Below are positions 33,838 through 44,799 of a stretch of DNA of 64,000 nt, in pieces. The notes below the pieces were generated by a model. The model saw nothing but the letters and a program-made list of their open reading frames with translations, did not search any database and was not told the origin of the DNA. The stretch covers positions 1 to 64,000 of the forward strand of contig NZ_FOKZ01000020.1 of assembly GCF_900112285.1 (NCBI RefSeq), written 5' to 3'. Origin of the DNA: Polaromonas sp. OV174. GTDB taxonomy: Bacteria > Pseudomonadota > Gammaproteobacteria > Burkholderiales > Burkholderiaceae_C. Numbering within the stretch: position 1 is the stretch's first letter; each line of letters begins with the position of its first letter. The translations under genes were made by a program, and so were the position numbers.

Positions 33838-34350
33838 TTATTGATCCAGCACGACGCGAAGGTCGGCTTGCGGGCTGGGCTGGACTCTTTTGGCGGAAAT
33901 GCGGCCTTCGCTGCGTCGCGACAGATCGGCAGACCAGCCGCTGACACTGGCGTTATCCCCCTGCAGCCAAGCAAACAGCGCGCCGAGCGGCAGTGCCGCG
34001 CCCGTGGCCTGCGTCGTCAGTTCGTCGATCGAGGTAAAGCGCTGGATCTTCTGGTCGCCAGAGTCCAGCACGGCCTCGGAGGGCGACCAGCGCAAGATGC
34101 CGAGCACGTTTCCCAAGGGGCTGATCAGAGTCAGTTCACCGCGCTCGGCCTGGCCCTTGAGTTCAAAGCCGGCCGAGAAAGACTGCGCGGGCTCGCTATG
34201 GACTTGCAGGCTGAGACGGCCGGTCCAAAACCCTGTATTTGAATCATTTAAGGCTGTAGCCCTTATGGGGCGAGCGCATCCAGCTATAAAAAGAGTAGTA
34301 AACAAGCAGCCGAGAACCAGCAGCAGGCGCAGGCGAGCAGAGAAGAACAA
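33838..34350 (-). CDS. lolB: Outer-membrane lipoprotein receptor LolB
   Basis: This 170-residue lipoprotein accepts lipoproteins from LolA and inserts them into the outer membrane. The signal peptide ends in the lipobox IAGC, with the lipidated Cys at residue 25. The mature domain has GFWTGRLSLQV and FELKGQAERGELTLISPLGN, as in the family. Residues about 17-34, including the lipobox, are encoded by a family 1 repeat in sense orientation. The gene is 14 bases downstream of the TPR protein gene and upstream of ispE, its standard place. Confidence 0.9.
   Translation of the reverse strand: MFFSARLRLLLVLGCLFTTLFIAGCARPIRATALNDSNTGFWTGRLSLQVHSEPAQSFSAGFELKGQAERGELTLISPLGNVLGILRWSPSEAVLDSGDQKIQRFTSIDELTTQATGAALPLGALFAWLQGDNASVSGWSADLSRRSEGRISAKRVQPSPQADLRVVLDQ
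34246..34303 (-). repeat. Family 1 repeat, copy I, encoding the LolB lipobox
   Basis: On the minus strand it reads TACTACTCTTTTTATAGC, then TGGATGCGCTCGCCCC, then ATAAGGGCTACAGCC. It is in frame and in sense orientation at the end of the LolB signal peptide. Confidence 0.8.
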
Positions 34351-34364
34351 GGCGTGATCCTGGC

Positions 34365-36140
34365 TCAGAGCCTGACCCGCAGGCGTTTGAGCGTCTCGAG
34401 CAGGGTTTCGTTGTCGGGGTTGATCAGTTGACCCTCTTTCCAGATGGCTTTGGCGCGCTCATGCAAGCCCAGGCTCCAGAGGACCTCGCCAAAATGAGCG
34501 GCAATTTCGGCGTCGGGTTTGTCCTTGTAGGCGGTTTCAAAAATCCGCGCCGCTTCGGCCTTGTTGCCCAGGCGGAACTCAACCCAGCCCAGGCTGTCCT
34601 GAATGAAGGGGTCGGCAGGCGCATAGCTCAGCGCTTTCTGGATCAGCTCCCGCGCCTCCGGCAGCCTGAGGTTGCGTTCCGCCAGTGAATAACCGAGAGC
34701 GTTGTAGGCATGGTGGAAATCGGGCTTGAGCTGGATGATCTGGCGCAGCAGTTGCTCCATCTCATCCAGGCGCCCCAGTTTTTCGGCCATCATGGCCTGG
34801 TCGTAGAGCAGATCCGTGTCCTCGGGGGTTTTGGCCAGGGCCTGGACCAGCAGGTCGTACGCTGGCTGATATTGTTTGACTTCGCGCAGCAGGTTGACTT
34901 CGGCGTTGAGTTTTTGGCGGCTGTCCTCGGGGCTGCGTTCGGGTAACTGGCGAATCAGCTGGCGGCCTTCGTTCAGCTTGCCCTGGCTGGCCAGAATGGA
35001 GGCACGCCGGATTTGGGCCTGCGCCAGGTCTGACGAGTTGTCTATCTTGCTCAGCCAGGCTTCTGCTGCGGCATAGTCCTTGCGCTTTTCGGCCACTTGC
35101 GACAGCCAGAGATAGGCCTGGGCCAGACCGCGCTTGTCGTCGGCCTGGGGGGCTTGCTGCTGAACCAGCGCGACATAGCGTTCCAGCGATGCCCGGGCCT
35201 GGGTGAGCTGGTTGTCTTGCAGCTGCATTGAGCCCAGCACCAGCCAGCCCTGGGGGAAGTCGGGTTTTTCACTCGTCACTAGCTGCAACTGGGCCGTTGC
35301 TTCTGTATAGCGCTGTGCATCCAGCAGGGCCCGGGCATAAGCCAGGCGGATTTCGGGCAGGGCCTTGGCATTGCTGGTCAGGTATTTCTGCACCAGGCTT
35401 TCCGCCTCGGGCAGCTTGGGGTCCATCAAGTCCAGCGCCACGATCACCGGACCTTCGGCGCTGGCATCAAAGGCCTGGGCGCGCTTGGCGGCATCCAGTG
35501 CGCCGCTGCTGTCGTTGGCGGCCAGGCGCATGCGGCCCAGCGTGGTCCAGGCGGCGCTGGCGGTCGCGGCCTGGTTCAGGTAGTCGGCCAAGGCTTTTTC
35601 TACTGTCGCGCTGGCTAGTTTTTTGTCGTTGACGCGGGCGTAGATGCGCGGCACGGCGGCCAGCGCCGCCAATCGCTCGGGGGCCGGTGCCAGCCGGATG
35701 TCAGTTTCCAGCACCTCTGCCGTGTCGGCGACGCGATTCAGGGCAATCAGGATTTGCAACACATAGCGATTGGCCTCGCGCGAGCTGGGCTGAGCCTGCT
35801 GCCAGGCCTTGGCGGCTTGCAGCGCCGCATCGCCGGAACGCGACTGCAGGGCGATGTCGGTGGCACGCTGATAGAGCTGGGCATCGTTGGTCTTGCGGGC
35901 CGCATCCAGCATCAGCGCGAATCCCGCCGCCGGCTCGCCTTCTTGCAGGGTGATTTCGCCGAGCAGCAACTGGTAAAACAGGGCGCTGTCCAAGGCTGAT
36001 GGCACTGCCGCGTCTTGTGCGGCTTTCGCCTCGGCGAGCCCGGGCGCCGTGGCGGGCTCGTCGGGTGCCGGGGCCTGTGCAAAAACCAGCGGAGCGACCA
36101 AGCACAGGCAGCCAAAAACAAGGCCAAGTTTTTTCTTCAT
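34365..36140 (-). CDS. Secreted TPR-repeat protein upstream of lolB
   Basis: This 591-residue protein has a signal peptide ([20 protein letters not shown] then AQA) and a long array of tetratricopeptide repeats, clearest in the last third ([39 protein letters not shown]). TPR proteins of this type precede lolB in many betaproteobacteria and are thought to act in the envelope as scaffolds. A precise partner is not known. The ATG at 36140 is clear from the signal peptide; the frame is open further upstream but does not look coding. It is divergent from mutM. Confidence 0.85.
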   Translation of the reverse strand: MKKKLGLVFGCLCLVAPLVFAQAPAPDEPATAPGLAEAKAAQDAAVPSALDSALFYQLLLGEITLQEGEPAAGFALMLDAARKTNDAQLYQRATDIALQSRSGDAALQAAKAWQQAQPSSREANRYVLQILIALNRVADTAEVLETDIRLAPAPERLAALAAVPRIYARVNDKKLASATVEKALADYLNQAATASAAWTTLGRMRLAANDSSGALDAAKRAQAFDASAEGPVIVALDLMDPKLPEAESLVQKYLTSNAKALPEIRLAYARALLDAQRYTEATAQLQLVTSEKPDFPQGWLVLGSMQLQDNQLTQARASLERYVALVQQQAPQADDKRGLAQAYLWLSQVAEKRKDYAAAEAWLSKIDNSSDLAQAQIRRASILASQGKLNEGRQLIRQLPERSPEDSRQKLNAEVNLLREVKQYQPAYDLLVQALAKTPEDTDLLYDQAMMAEKLGRLDEMEQLLRQIIQLKPDFHHAYNALGYSLAERNLRLPEARELIQKALSYAPADPFIQDSLGWVEFRLGNKAEAARIFETAYKDKPDAEIAAHFGEVLWSLGLHERAKAIWKEGQLINPDNETLLETLKRLRVRL

Positions 36141-36236
36141 CGGGTCATGATAATAGATGCTCCCCAGGCGTGTTTTCCTTCCCGCCATCAGGGTCTGGCC
36201 TTGTGCCTCTGTTTTTGTGTCTCCATTTGTGAACCT

Positions 36237-37052
36237 ATGCCAGAACTGCCCGAAGTTGAAGTCACCCGCCTGAGCTTTGCCGAGCGCATTGCCGGTGCCC
36301 GCATTGAAACCGTGTCCCTGGGCAAGCCCTTGCGTTGGCCGCTGGGTTGCCGGCCGCAGCAGTTGCAAGGTCAAGACGTGCTGGCCGTGCGCCGTCGCGG
36401 CAAATATCTTTTGCTGGACTTGAGCGGGGGCTTGTTGCTGATTCACTTAGGGATGTCGGGCAGCTTAGGCTTTGGCGTGGAACTGCCCGTGCCGGGCAAG
36501 CATGACCACTTTGAGATGGTGACCAGCCTGGGCACTTTGCGCCTGAACGATCCGCGCCGCTTTGGGGCGGTGGTGTACGCCAGCGATGAAAGTGACCCGG
36601 TGGCGCGCAAGCTGCTGGACCGGCTGGGTGTGGAGCCGCTCAGTGAGGACTTTGACGCACAGAGCTTTTATCAGGCGCTCAAGCTCAGGAAGACGGCCAT
36701 CAAGCAGGTGCTGCTGGGTGGCGAGGCGGTGGTGGGTGTGGGCAATATTTATGCTTCTGAAGTCTTGTTTTTGGCCGGCATACGGCCGACCACCAAAGCC
36801 TGGCGCATCAGCAAGCCGCGTGCGGCCTTGCTGCATCACGCCATTCAAGAGGTATTGGCGCAAGCCGTTGCAAAGGGCGGCAGTACTCTGAAGGACTTTT
36901 CCAATGCCCAGGGCGAGGCCGGGCATTTCCAGCTGGACGCCATGGTTTACGACCGTGCCGGTTTGCCTTGCAAGGTCTGCGCCACTCCCATCAAAAGCCT
37001 GCGACAGGGCCAGCGTTCCACCTTTTACTGCGGCAACTGCCAGAAATCGTGA
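36237..37052 (+). CDS. mutM: Formamidopyrimidine-DNA glycosylase
   Basis: This 271-residue base-excision repair enzyme removes 8-oxoguanine and formamidopyrimidines. After Met removal the N-terminal P-E-L-P-E-V-E supplies the catalytic proline and glutamate. Further landmarks are HLGMSG, the H2TH segment with [19 protein letters not shown], and a C-terminal zinc finger (CKVCATPI...FYCGNCQ). The gene is followed by a dynamin-like gene and mutY, so two GO-system genes are close together. Confidence 0.95.
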   Translation: MPELPEVEVTRLSFAERIAGARIETVSLGKPLRWPLGCRPQQLQGQDVLAVRRRGKYLLLDLSGGLLLIHLGMSGSLGFGVELPVPGKHDHFEMVTSLGTLRLNDPRRFGAVVYASDESDPVARKLLDRLGVEPLSEDFDAQSFYQALKLRKTAIKQVLLGGEAVVGVGNIYASEVLFLAGIRPTTKAWRISKPRAALLHHAIQEVLAQAVAKGGSTLKDFSNAQGEAGHFQLDAMVYDRAGLPCKVCATPIKSLRQGQRSTFYCGNCQKS

Positions 37053-37126
37053 GTGTCCGGTAGTGGGCTAGCAGATTTTTGGGAGGGCGATGCTATATTG
37101 GCCGTGAACAATTTAACGGAAACCGG

Positions 37127-39100
37127 ATGTCTTTTAACGAACAATTCGATCAGCACGGCGTCTGGCGACGCGGCTTTGCACTGCGCCTGAAGCTGCTTGC
37201 CGAATGGATGAAAGACCATGACCTGCTGGACGCGGCGGTGGAGGAGAGGCTGCGCCGACTGGAGGCGCAAGTGCGTTCCGACAAGGTCATGGTGGCTTTT
37301 GTGGCTGAGTTCTCGCGCGGCAAATCCGAGCTGATCAATGCCATCTTTTTTGCCGGCTATGGCCGCCGCATCATGCCGGCAAGCGCAGGCCGCACCACTA
37401 TGTGTCCGACCGAGCTGGGTTATGACGCCGACGTGCCGCCCTGTTTGCGTCTCTTGCCCATAGAAACGCGCTTGCAGACTCAGGCCCTGATGGAGTGGCG
37501 CATGGTGCCTGAAAAATGGACGCGCGTAGACCTGGACGTGAATGACCCGGAGCAACTGGCACAGGCACTGGAAAAAGTGGCCGAAGTGCTGCATGTCACC
37601 CAGGATGAGGCCAGGGCGCTTGGTTTCTGGCATGACAGCAGTCCAGAAGACAATCCGCTGGTCGGTGCCGACGGGCTGGTCGAGGTGCCGAAATGGCGCC
37701 ATGCGCTGATCAATATTGCCCACCCCTTGCTCAAGCAAGGCCTAGTCATTCTCGACACCCCAGGCCTGAACGCCATTGGTGCCGAACCCGAATTGACGGT
37801 GAGCCTGATTCCCCAGGCTCATGCCGTGGTGTTTATTCTGGCGGCCGACACCGGGGTGACCAAGTCTGACCTGTCCATCTGGCGTGAACACTTGATTACC
37901 GAAAGCGACGGGGCGGATGCGCGCCTGGTGGTGCTCAATAAAATCGACACCCTGTGGGATGCCTTGAGCACGCCCGAGCAGGTACAGGCGCAAATTGACC
38001 GGCAGCGCGCCACGTCTGCTGAAATATTGGGCCTTCCTGCCGCGCAAGTTATTCCCGTTTCGGCACAAAAAGGCCTGGTCGCCAAGGTCACCGGCGATCA
38101 GGCGCTGCTGCAGGCCAGCCAGTTGCCGGCGCTAGAACTGGCGCTGGGGCAAGGGGTGATGGGGCAACGCCAGAAAATCCTCAATGCCACGGTGGCCGGC
38201 GGCATTGCCGAGATCAGGGGCGAGGCCGGACGCGCCATGCACATACGCCGGCGCGACCTGGCCGAGCAGATGATGGAACTGCGTGGTCTCAGGGGCAAGA
38301 ATGTTTCTGTGATCAAGCACATGCGCAGCCGCATCGAGCAGGAGCAGGCCGAATTCGATGCCAGCGGCGCCAGGATTTATGCGGTGCGTTCGGTGCACCT
38401 GAAATTGCTGCGCGAGGTATTCATCCTGCTGGGTACACCCACGCTCAAGGCCGAACTGGCGGAGTTGACGCGTGCGCTGAAACAGCCTGGCATCAAGCTG
38501 GGCCTTAAAAAGGCCTATGGTCAGACCTTTGCGCGGCTGCGTGAAGGTCTGCAGCAGTCCCAGGCACTCAGCGGCGAAATTCAGTCCATGCTGACAGCGT
38601 CTTTTCGCCAGCTCAATGCCGAGTTCAGCTTTTCGCTGCAGGCGCCCAAGTCATTGGACTTCACCCAGTTTGTGAATGACCTGAATCTGATAGAGCGCAG
38701 CCATTTGCAGTATCTGGGGGTCAGCAATGTACTGAAACTTGCCCAGGCTGAATTTTCCGAGCGCCTGGTGCGTGCCCTGGCCACCAGGCTGCGCGTGGTC
38801 TATGAGTCCGCATTGGGTGAGGTTGAGCTCTGGAACAAGTCTGCCGCCTCGCAGCTGGACGCACAGTTGCGCGAGAGGCGCCGCAACTTCGGGCGCAGGC
38901 TGGAGGCCATAGAGCGCATCCAGCAGGCCGCCTCGGGGCTGGATGAGCGGATTGCCGAGATTGACGACCAGGACAATGTGCTTGATGAGCTGGATGCCAA
39001 GCTGACGGATTTGACTTCGCACCTCCTGGGCGCGCCGCCCCTGCCTGCTGCAACGCTGGATGCGGCGGCTGCCGCGGCGCGCGTGGCCTTGCCGGCTTGA
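37127..39100 (+). CDS. Dynamin-like large GTPase
   Basis: This 657-residue protein has a dynamin-type GTPase domain in the first 320 residues: P-loop AEFSRGKSELINA (residues 60-72), switch region SAGRTTMCPTEL, DTPGLNAIGAEP and NKIDTLWD. The first P-loop position is Ala rather than Gly. The remaining part is helical and rich in charged residues, with predicted coiled coil around 430-480 and 570-650, as in membrane-remodelling dynamins. The bacterial function is unclear. It lies between mutM and mutY on the same strand, ending 9 bases before mutY. The start at 37127 is supported by an ACGGAAA site. Confidence 0.85.
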   Translation: MSFNEQFDQHGVWRRGFALRLKLLAEWMKDHDLLDAAVEERLRRLEAQVRSDKVMVAFVAEFSRGKSELINAIFFAGYGRRIMPASAGRTTMCPTELGYDADVPPCLRLLPIETRLQTQALMEWRMVPEKWTRVDLDVNDPEQLAQALEKVAEVLHVTQDEARALGFWHDSSPEDNPLVGADGLVEVPKWRHALINIAHPLLKQGLVILDTPGLNAIGAEPELTVSLIPQAHAVVFILAADTGVTKSDLSIWREHLITESDGADARLVVLNKIDTLWDALSTPEQVQAQIDRQRATSAEILGLPAAQVIPVSAQKGLVAKVTGDQALLQASQLPALELALGQGVMGQRQKILNATVAGGIAEIRGEAGRAMHIRRRDLAEQMMELRGLRGKNVSVIKHMRSRIEQEQAEFDASGARIYAVRSVHLKLLREVFILLGTPTLKAELAELTRALKQPGIKLGLKKAYGQTFARLREGLQQSQALSGEIQSMLTASFRQLNAEFSFSLQAPKSLDFTQFVNDLNLIERSHLQYLGVSNVLKLAQAEFSERLVRALATRLRVVYESALGEVELWNKSAASQLDAQLRERRRNFGRRLEAIERIQQAASGLDERIAEIDDQDNVLDELDAKLTDLTSHLLGAPPLPAATLDAAAAAARVALPA

Positions 39101-39109
39101 GGCGCGTCT

Positions 39110-40258
39110 ATGGCTTCCACAAAAATCCGGCGCCAGCCGGCCGCCACTGATTCGTCTGTCCTTGGAAACCAGCCGCCAGCGCTGAACCCGGCCCTTATTG
39201 CCGGGTTTGCCGGGGAGGTTGTGCGTTGGCAAGCAAGCCATGGACGCAACAGCTTGCCTTGGCAAAACACGCGCGATCCTTATCGCGTCTGGCTCTCCGA
39301 AATCATGCTGCAGCAGACCCAGGTGGTCACCGTGCTTGATTACTACGCCCGGTTTTTACAGCGATTTCCGGCCGTGAGCGATCTTGCCGCGGCAAGCCAG
39401 GATGAGGTCCTGGGCTTGTGGAGTGGCTTGGGCTATTACAGCCGTGCGCGCAATCTTCATCGTTGTGCGCAGGACGTGATGGCGCTGCATGCGGGCCGCT
39501 TCCCGACGACGGCGCAGCAGTTGCAAACTCTGCCCGGCATAGGCCCTTCAACGGCGGCGGCGATCGCATCGTTCTGTTTTAGCGAACGCGTCGCCATTCT
39601 GGATGGCAATGTCAAGCGGGTGCTCACGCGGGTGCTTGGGTTTTCCGGTGACCTGGCGCAAAGCGCCAATGAGCGGGCGCTCTGGGCCCATGCGACAGCA
39701 CTGCTGCCGAAGCAGGATTTACCGCAAACCATGCCGCGCTACACGCAGGGGCTGATGGACTTGGGTGCCACGGTATGCACGGGACGGCAGCCGCAGTGCT
39801 TGCTATGCCCGGTGCAGACGCTGTGCGGTGCTTTTGCGGCGGGTGAGCCCGATAAATACCCTGTCAAGACCAGAAAGCTCAAGCGCAGCGCACAGGCTCT
39901 AAGCCTGCTGTGGGCGCAGAAACCCGATGGCTCGGTCTGGCTTGAAAAGCGCTCCAGCACTGGTATTTGGGGTGGGCTTTATTGCCTGCCGGTGTTTGAT
40001 AGCGATGATGAGCTGAAAGCGCTGTTACCGCCCAATTTGCAAAACCGGTTTGAGCCCTTACCGCAGGTTGTGCATGTGCTGACGCACAAGGACTTGTACT
40101 TGTCGCCATGGATCGCCGGCTTTGGGGAGGGCCAAGCCATGCCCCAAGCCATGGTCTCGGAGGCCAGGCCCGGGGCCTGGTTCAGCCCGACGGCCTGGCC
40201 TGATCTGGGTTTACCGGCACCGATTCGCAAACTGCTGGCCCAGGATGGCCAGACATGA
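39110..40258 (+). CDS. mutY: A/G-specific adenine glycosylase
   Basis: This 382-residue enzyme removes adenine mispaired with 8-oxoguanine. The catalytic Glu is in SEIMLQQTQV. The helix-hairpin-helix is at LQTLPGIGPSTAAAIASF with the Asp at LDGNVKRVLTRV. The [4Fe-4S] cluster ligands are in CTGRQPQCLLCPVQTLC. The C-terminal NUDIX-like domain reads WLEKRSSTGIWGGLYCLP. The N-terminus is about 35 residues longer than usual. It is probably cotranscribed with the dynamin-like gene. Confidence 0.95.
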   Translation: MASTKIRRQPAATDSSVLGNQPPALNPALIAGFAGEVVRWQASHGRNSLPWQNTRDPYRVWLSEIMLQQTQVVTVLDYYARFLQRFPAVSDLAAASQDEVLGLWSGLGYYSRARNLHRCAQDVMALHAGRFPTTAQQLQTLPGIGPSTAAAIASFCFSERVAILDGNVKRVLTRVLGFSGDLAQSANERALWAHATALLPKQDLPQTMPRYTQGLMDLGATVCTGRQPQCLLCPVQTLCGAFAAGEPDKYPVKTRKLKRSAQALSLLWAQKPDGSVWLEKRSSTGIWGGLYCLPVFDSDDELKALLPPNLQNRFEPLPQVVHVLTHKDLYLSPWIAGFGEGQAMPQAMVSEARPGAWFSPTAWPDLGLPAPIRKLLAQDGQT

Positions 40259-40291
40259 GTTTTTCTATGCGCTGAAGCTTGGCGGGCCTGA

Positions 40292-41158
40292 TCAGCCGGC
40301 ATCCAGTTCGCGATGCCGCTTCAGGGTAGGCCAGTGCTGGCTAAAGGCCGCTGTCAGAGCCTCCACCAGATAGACGGAGCGGTGCTGGCCGCCAGTGCAG
40401 CCAATGGCCACCGTGACGTAGCTGCGGTGATCCCGTACCAGCGCCTGCAGCCAATGGTTTAGGAACTGTTCGATATCGCGGAACATATCGTCCACCTCGG
40501 AATGCGTCTTCAGGTAGCTGGCAACCGCTTCATCCTGGCCGGTCAACTCGCGCAGGCCGGCCTCATAGTGCGGATTGGGCAGCATGCGTACGTCAAACAC
40601 ATAGTCGGCATCCAGCGGTACGCCGCGCTTGAAGGCAAACGACTGGAACACCAGCGTGAGCTGATTGACCGGCGCTGCGATCAGGGACTTCACATAGCCC
40701 CGTAATTGCGAGGAGCGGATCATGCTGGTATCCAGCACATGGGACTGCTCGCGCATGTCGCCAAGCAGCTCGCGCTCCAGCTCGATGGCGTCTACCAGGG
40801 CCCGGTGCTGATCGGAAGCATCGGTACGTGACAGGGGGTGAAGGCGGCGGGTTTCCGAAAATCGTCTTACCAGCGTATCGGTGCTGGCATCGAGAAACAG
40901 TGACTGCACGGCCACGCCCTGCACCTTGAGCTGCTGTAGCTGCAGCGGCACCAGCGGCAGTGAGGTGGCGCTTCGCACATCCATGGCAATGGCGACTTTG
41001 GGAGCACCGTTGGGCCGTTTCAGTGCCACAAAAGGCGTCAGCAGTTCCGGCGGCAAGTTGTCAACGCAGTAGTAGCCTGCGTCTTCGAGCGCATGCAGGG
41101 CCACGGACTTGCCTGAGCCCGACATGCCGGTGATGAGGACTATTTCCAGTGCAGCCAT
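40292..41158 (-). CDS. rapZ: RNase adapter protein RapZ
   Basis: This 288-residue nucleotide-binding protein regulates glucosamine-6-phosphate synthesis through small RNAs in enterics. The Walker A motif GMSGSGKS is at residues 11-18, followed by [18 protein letters not shown]. The C-terminal domain has the conserved [10 protein letters not shown] with GCTGGQHRS. It starts at the very base where recN ends, so the two are translationally coupled. In this group it is usually next to recN and nadK, as here. Confidence 0.94.
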   Translation of the reverse strand: MAALEIVLITGMSGSGKSVALHALEDAGYYCVDNLPPELLTPFVALKRPNGAPKVAIAMDVRSATSLPLVPLQLQQLKVQGVAVQSLFLDASTDTLVRRFSETRRLHPLSRTDASDQHRALVDAIELERELLGDMREQSHVLDTSMIRSSQLRGYVKSLIAAPVNQLTLVFQSFAFKRGVPLDADYVFDVRMLPNPHYEAGLRELTGQDEAVASYLKTHSEVDDMFRDIEQFLNHWLQALVRDHRSYVTVAIGCTGGQHRSVYLVEALTAAFSQHWPTLKRHRELDAG

Positions 41159-42801
41159 TAGTGCCCCAGCAATTCCTTGGCGTGGGCCAGCGTTGTGCCA
41201 GAGAGGCGCTCGCCACCCAGCATGCGGGCCACTTCGGCGACGCGCTGCTCGCCGTTCACATGGTCCACGGTGCTGAGGGTCGCACCTTTTTCGGTGCGCT
41301 TGGCGACGACCAGATGATGGTCGGCGCAGGCGGCAACCTGGGGTAAATGGGTGACTGCCATCACCTGACGGTCTTTGCCCAGCTGCTTCATCAGGCGGCC
41401 CACGGTTTCGGCTACTGCGCCGCCCACGCCCGAGTCCACCTCGTCAAAGATCAGTGTTTGCGCTTGTCCCAGTTGGCTGGTGGTGACGGCGATGGCCAGG
41501 GCAATACGCGACAGCTCGCCGCCCGATGCCACCTTGCCGACCGGTCTGGGCGTGCTGCCGCTATGGCCGGCGACCAAAAATTCTGCCTGTTCCAGGCCAT
41601 GCTGGGCCGGCTGTTCCAGCGGCGTGAGCGCAACCTCAAAGCGGCCGCCCTGCATGCCCAGGCCTTGCATGGCCTGGGTGATGGCTTTGGCGAGCTGGGG
41701 CGCGGCCTTGCTACGGAGCTTGGAGATCTGGCGTGCTTCTTCTTGATAGGAGGCGCGGGCACTGGCCTCTTTTTTCTCAAGCTGCAACAGATCGGCCGCC
41801 TCATCGAGTTTTTGCAACTCGGATTGCCAGCTGGCCAGCAACTCGGGAAGTTCGGCGGGAGGTCGCTTGTAGCGACGCGCCAGGCTGACCCAGAGGGATA
41901 GGCGTTCGTCAAGTTCGGCCAACCGTTGCGGCTCCAGTTCGGCATGTCTTGCATAACCGTGCAATGAATGGACGGCGTCTTCCATTTGCGCCAGTGCAGT
42001 GCCTAAAACCTCTGTTAGCCCTTTAAATTCGGGCTCTATATGCTCCTGATTTTGTAGTGATGAAATGGCGCGGCCGAGCAGGGCGGTGGCATTGTCATCG
42101 GCATCTTGCAAGGCATCGACGGCGGTTTGCACCGCGTCCAGCAAAGCTTGTGCATTCGACAGGCGGCCATGCTGGGCGTTGAGCTCGTCCCATTCATCGG
42201 CGCCGGGCGCCAGCTTGCCGAGTTCGCCGATTTGCCAGGCCAGCCGCTCACGTTCACGCTGCAGGCTGTCTTGTGCATCCTGTGCCTGCACCAGTGTTTT
42301 TTGGGCCTGGCGCCACTGCTGCCAGCGACGGGACAGCTCTTCGGTGGACAGGTCTGCATAGGAGTCCAGCAGGCCTCTTACCGCGTCGGGCCGGGTCAGG
42401 CTTTGCCAGGCATGCTGGCCGTGGATGTCCACCAGCTGGTCGGCGATGTCTTTGAGCTGGGTGGCGGTGGCGGCGCTGCCATTGATCCAGGCCCGACTTT
42501 TGCCCTGGGCATCGATAGTGCGGCGCAGCAGCAAGCTGTCACCGGCTTCGAAGCCGGCTTGATCCAGCCACTGCGCCAGACCCGCGGGGCTGTCGAATTC
42601 CGCACTGATTTCGCAGCGCGGAGCGCCTTCGCGGATCACGCCGACATCGGCGCGTGCGCCTAGCGCCAATTGCAGTGCATCAATCAGTATGGATTTTCCG
42701 GCACCGGTTTCCCCGGTAAGGACGGTAAATCCAGTCGACAGATCCAGGTCCATTTCATGGACGATGACGAAATCGCGAAGAGAAATGCTTTTAAGGCTCA
42801 T
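41158..42801 (-). CDS. recN: DNA repair protein RecN
   Basis: This 547-residue SMC-like ATPase acts in double-strand break repair. Walker A is GETGAGKS at residues 30-37. A central coiled-coil region (about 150-380) separates it from the signature [14 protein letters not shown] and Walker [13 protein letters not shown]. Around residues 248-266 ([15 protein letters not shown]) a diverged family 1 repeat seems to code part of the coiled coil. The order nadK-recN-rapZ, all on the minus strand, suggests one operon. Confidence 0.95.
   Translation of the reverse strand: MSLKSISLRDFVIVHEMDLDLSTGFTVLTGETGAGKSILIDALQLALGARADVGVIREGAPRCEISAEFDSPAGLAQWLDQAGFEAGDSLLLRRTIDAQGKSRAWINGSAATATQLKDIADQLVDIHGQHAWQSLTRPDAVRGLLDSYADLSTEELSRRWQQWRQAQKTLVQAQDAQDSLQRERERLAWQIGELGKLAPGADEWDELNAQHGRLSNAQALLDAVQTAVDALQDADDNATALLGRAISSLQNQEHIEPEFKGLTEVLGTALAQMEDAVHSLHGYARHAELEPQRLAELDERLSLWVSLARRYKRPPAELPELLASWQSELQKLDEAADLLQLEKKEASARASYQEEARQISKLRSKAAPQLAKAITQAMQGLGMQGGRFEVALTPLEQPAQHGLEQAEFLVAGHSGSTPRPVGKVASGGELSRIALAIAVTTSQLGQAQTLIFDEVDSGVGGAVAETVGRLMKQLGKDRQVMAVTHLPQVAACADHHLVVAKRTEKGATLSTVDHVNGEQRVAEVARMLGGERLSGTTLAHAKELLGH
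42003..42060 (-). repeat. Diverged family 1 repeat, copy J, inside recN
   Basis: On the minus strand it has CACTACAAAATCAGGAGC, then AGAGCCCGAATTTAAAGG, then GCTAACAGAGGTTTT. The right half matches the consensus; the left hairpin is eroded. It is coding and in sense orientation. Confidence 0.5.
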
Positions 42802-42832
42802 GACTTAACCCAGGTCGGCTTGAGCGGTGCGC

Positions 42833-43708
42833 TCAGGCGCCACCCTCATTCCAGTGAAGTTTTTTGCGCAAGGTATCAAAGTAGCTCCATCCCTTGGGGT
42901 GCAGAAAACGCATTTGATGCTCGGATCGCCTGACGGTGATGCGGTCGCCGTGCAGCAAGGTCGCCAGCGACTGCATGTCAAAATTCGCGCTGGCGTCCCG
43001 GCCTGCTACTATTTCAATAGCTATCTCCCCTGAGTCTGAAAGGACGATGGGCCTGTTTGATAGGGTGTGCGGGGCAATCGGCACGAGTATCCAGCCGGCG
43101 ATGGAGGGGTGTAGCAAAGGTCCGCCGGCAGACAGCGCATAGGCCGTGGAGCCGGTCGGGGAGGCAATGATCAGGCCATCTGCACGCTGGTTGGCCACAA
43201 AGCGCCCATCCACTTCGACGCGCAGCTCGACCATGCCGGCGGTGGCGCCGCGATTGACCACGACGTCGTTCATGGCGGTTGCACTAAAGACGCAGCGACC
43301 GTCGCGCACCACCTTGGCTTGCATCATCCAGCGCCGGTCTTCGTCGTATTCCCCGCGCAGCATGGGCTTGAGCGTGTCCTGGTAGTCTTCAAAAGCAATG
43401 TCAGTGATGAAGCCGAGTCGGCCCTGATTGATGCCGACAAGGGGGACGCCAAATTCGGCCAGTTGGCGGCCTATGCCCAGCATGGTGCCGTCACCGCCCA
43501 CCACCAGGGCCAGGTCGCACTGGGCGCCTATGCCGGCTGTGTCCAAGGTCGGGAACTGGCTCAGGCCGGTGTTGCTGGCGGTGTCCCGCTCGAGAGTCAC
43601 ATCGCAGCCCTGCGTACCCAAAAAGTGTGCGATATCTTCTAGCGCAGAACGGGAGCCCTGGGCGTGATATTTGCCGATCAGTGCGACATGGCGGAATTGC
43701 GACTTCAT
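42833..43708 (-). CDS. nadK: NAD kinase
   Basis: This 291-residue enzyme phosphorylates NAD to NADP. Motifs seen are [13 protein letters not shown] with the catalytic Asp, [13 protein letters not shown], and the substrate segment MNDVVVNRG followed by [20 protein letters not shown]. The ATG at 43708 was chosen; a TTG two codons upstream is less likely. The segment [13 protein letters not shown] near residue 235 is encoded by a sequence resembling the left half of a family 1 repeat. It is the first gene of the nadK-recN-rapZ group and divergent from hrcA. Confidence 0.95.
   Translation of the reverse strand: MKSQFRHVALIGKYHAQGSRSALEDIAHFLGTQGCDVTLERDTASNTGLSQFPTLDTAGIGAQCDLALVVGGDGTMLGIGRQLAEFGVPLVGINQGRLGFITDIAFEDYQDTLKPMLRGEYDEDRRWMMQAKVVRDGRCVFSATAMNDVVVNRGATAGMVELRVEVDGRFVANQRADGLIIASPTGSTAYALSAGGPLLHPSIAGWILVPIAPHTLSNRPIVLSDSGEIAIEIVAGRDASANFDMQSLATLLHGDRITVRRSEHQMRFLHPKGWSYFDTLRKKLHWNEGGA
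43002..43025 (+). repeat. Possible left half of a family 1 repeat (copy K) in nadK
   Basis: CTGCTACTATTTCAATAGC matches the left hairpin of the family, but the right half is not recognisable. It may be a truncated or strongly diverged copy, or chance. Confidence 0.35.
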
Positions 43709-43756
43709 CGGCAAATTACATCACATCATCCGTTACAAGCTTCGTAGAATGTAAGC

Positions 43757-44776
43757 ATGCTTGATGATCGTGCCCGGTTGTTGTTGAAAGCGCTGGTTGA
43801 GCGCTATATTGCTGATGGTCAGCCGGTGGGGTCGCGCACACTTTCCAAGGCTTCCGGCCTTGAGTTGTCACCCGCCACCATACGCAATGTCATGAGCGAT
43901 CTGGAGGAACTCGGCCTGATTGTCAGCCCGCACACTTCCGCCGGCCGCATTCCCACGGCGCTGGGTTATCGCCTCTTTGTAGACACCATGCTGACCACGC
44001 AGCGCGATCAGCTGTCAGCTGTCAGCCAGATCACGGCGCCCAGGCTGGCGCCCGATCAGCCGCAGAAGGTGCTCAGCAATGCTGCCCACATGCTGTCTAG
44101 CCTGTCGCAGTTCGTCGGCGTGGTCATGGCGCCGCGTCGGACCTCGGTGTTTAGGCATATCGAGTTTTTGCGCCTGTCTGAAAAACGCTTCCTGGTGATC
44201 ATCGTCTCGCCGGATGGCGATGTGCAAAACCGCGTCATCTTTACCGAGGCCGATTACACCCAATCCCAACTGATAGAAGCCGCCAATTTTCTTAACTCGC
44301 ATTACGCGGGCATGGCCATGGAAGAGGTGCGTGAGCGCCTGAAAAACGAGGTGGAGGCGCTCAGGGGAGAAATTGCGACCCTGATGCAGGCTGCGGTTCA
44401 GGTCAGCTCCGAGGCCATTGAGTCGCGTGATGAAGTGGTTGTCTCCGGTGAGCGCAACCTGTTGGCCGTCAGTGATTTTTCCGGTGACATGGGCAGTCTG
44501 CGCAAACTTTTTGATCTGTTCGAGCAGAAGGCGCAGTTGATGCGTTTGCTCGATGTGTCCAGCCGTGCCGAGGGCGTGCGCATATATATAGGCGGCGAAA
44601 GCCAGGTGATTCCCTATCAGGAATTGTCGGTGGTGACGGCGCCCTACGAGGTCGATGGCCAGGTCGTGGGAACGCTGGGCGTGATAGGTCCGATGCGCAT
44701 GCCCTACGAAAAAATGATCCAAATTGTCGATATCACATCAAAACTGGTCAGCACAGCCCTGAGTCATAGCAAGTAG
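43757..44776 (+). CDS. hrcA: Heat-inducible transcription repressor HrcA
   Basis: This 339-residue repressor binds CIRCE elements and is kept active by GroEL. The N-terminal winged-helix domain shows [36 protein letters not shown] and [18 protein letters not shown]. The GAF-like C-terminal domain ends in [14 protein letters not shown]. No CIRCE sequence is visible in front of hrcA itself, but one lies upstream of rpoH at 22927. It is divergent from nadK, with 48 bases between the starts. Confidence 0.96.
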   Translation: MLDDRARLLLKALVERYIADGQPVGSRTLSKASGLELSPATIRNVMSDLEELGLIVSPHTSAGRIPTALGYRLFVDTMLTTQRDQLSAVSQITAPRLAPDQPQKVLSNAAHMLSSLSQFVGVVMAPRRTSVFRHIEFLRLSEKRFLVIIVSPDGDVQNRVIFTEADYTQSQLIEAANFLNSHYAGMAMEEVRERLKNEVEALRGEIATLMQAAVQVSSEAIESRDEVVVSGERNLLAVSDFSGDMGSLRKLFDLFEQKAQLMRLLDVSSRAEGVRIYIGGESQVIPYQELSVVTAPYEVDGQVVGTLGVIGPMRMPYEKMIQIVDITSKLVSTALSHSK

Positions 44777-44799
44777 GCCCTTACAATCTACAAGTTGAT

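Noticed and set aside
43709-43756. A CIRCE element in front of hrcA
   Set aside because: I looked for TTAGCACTC or GAGTGCTAA in this gap and found neither; the only CIRCE-like site seen is upstream of rpoH.
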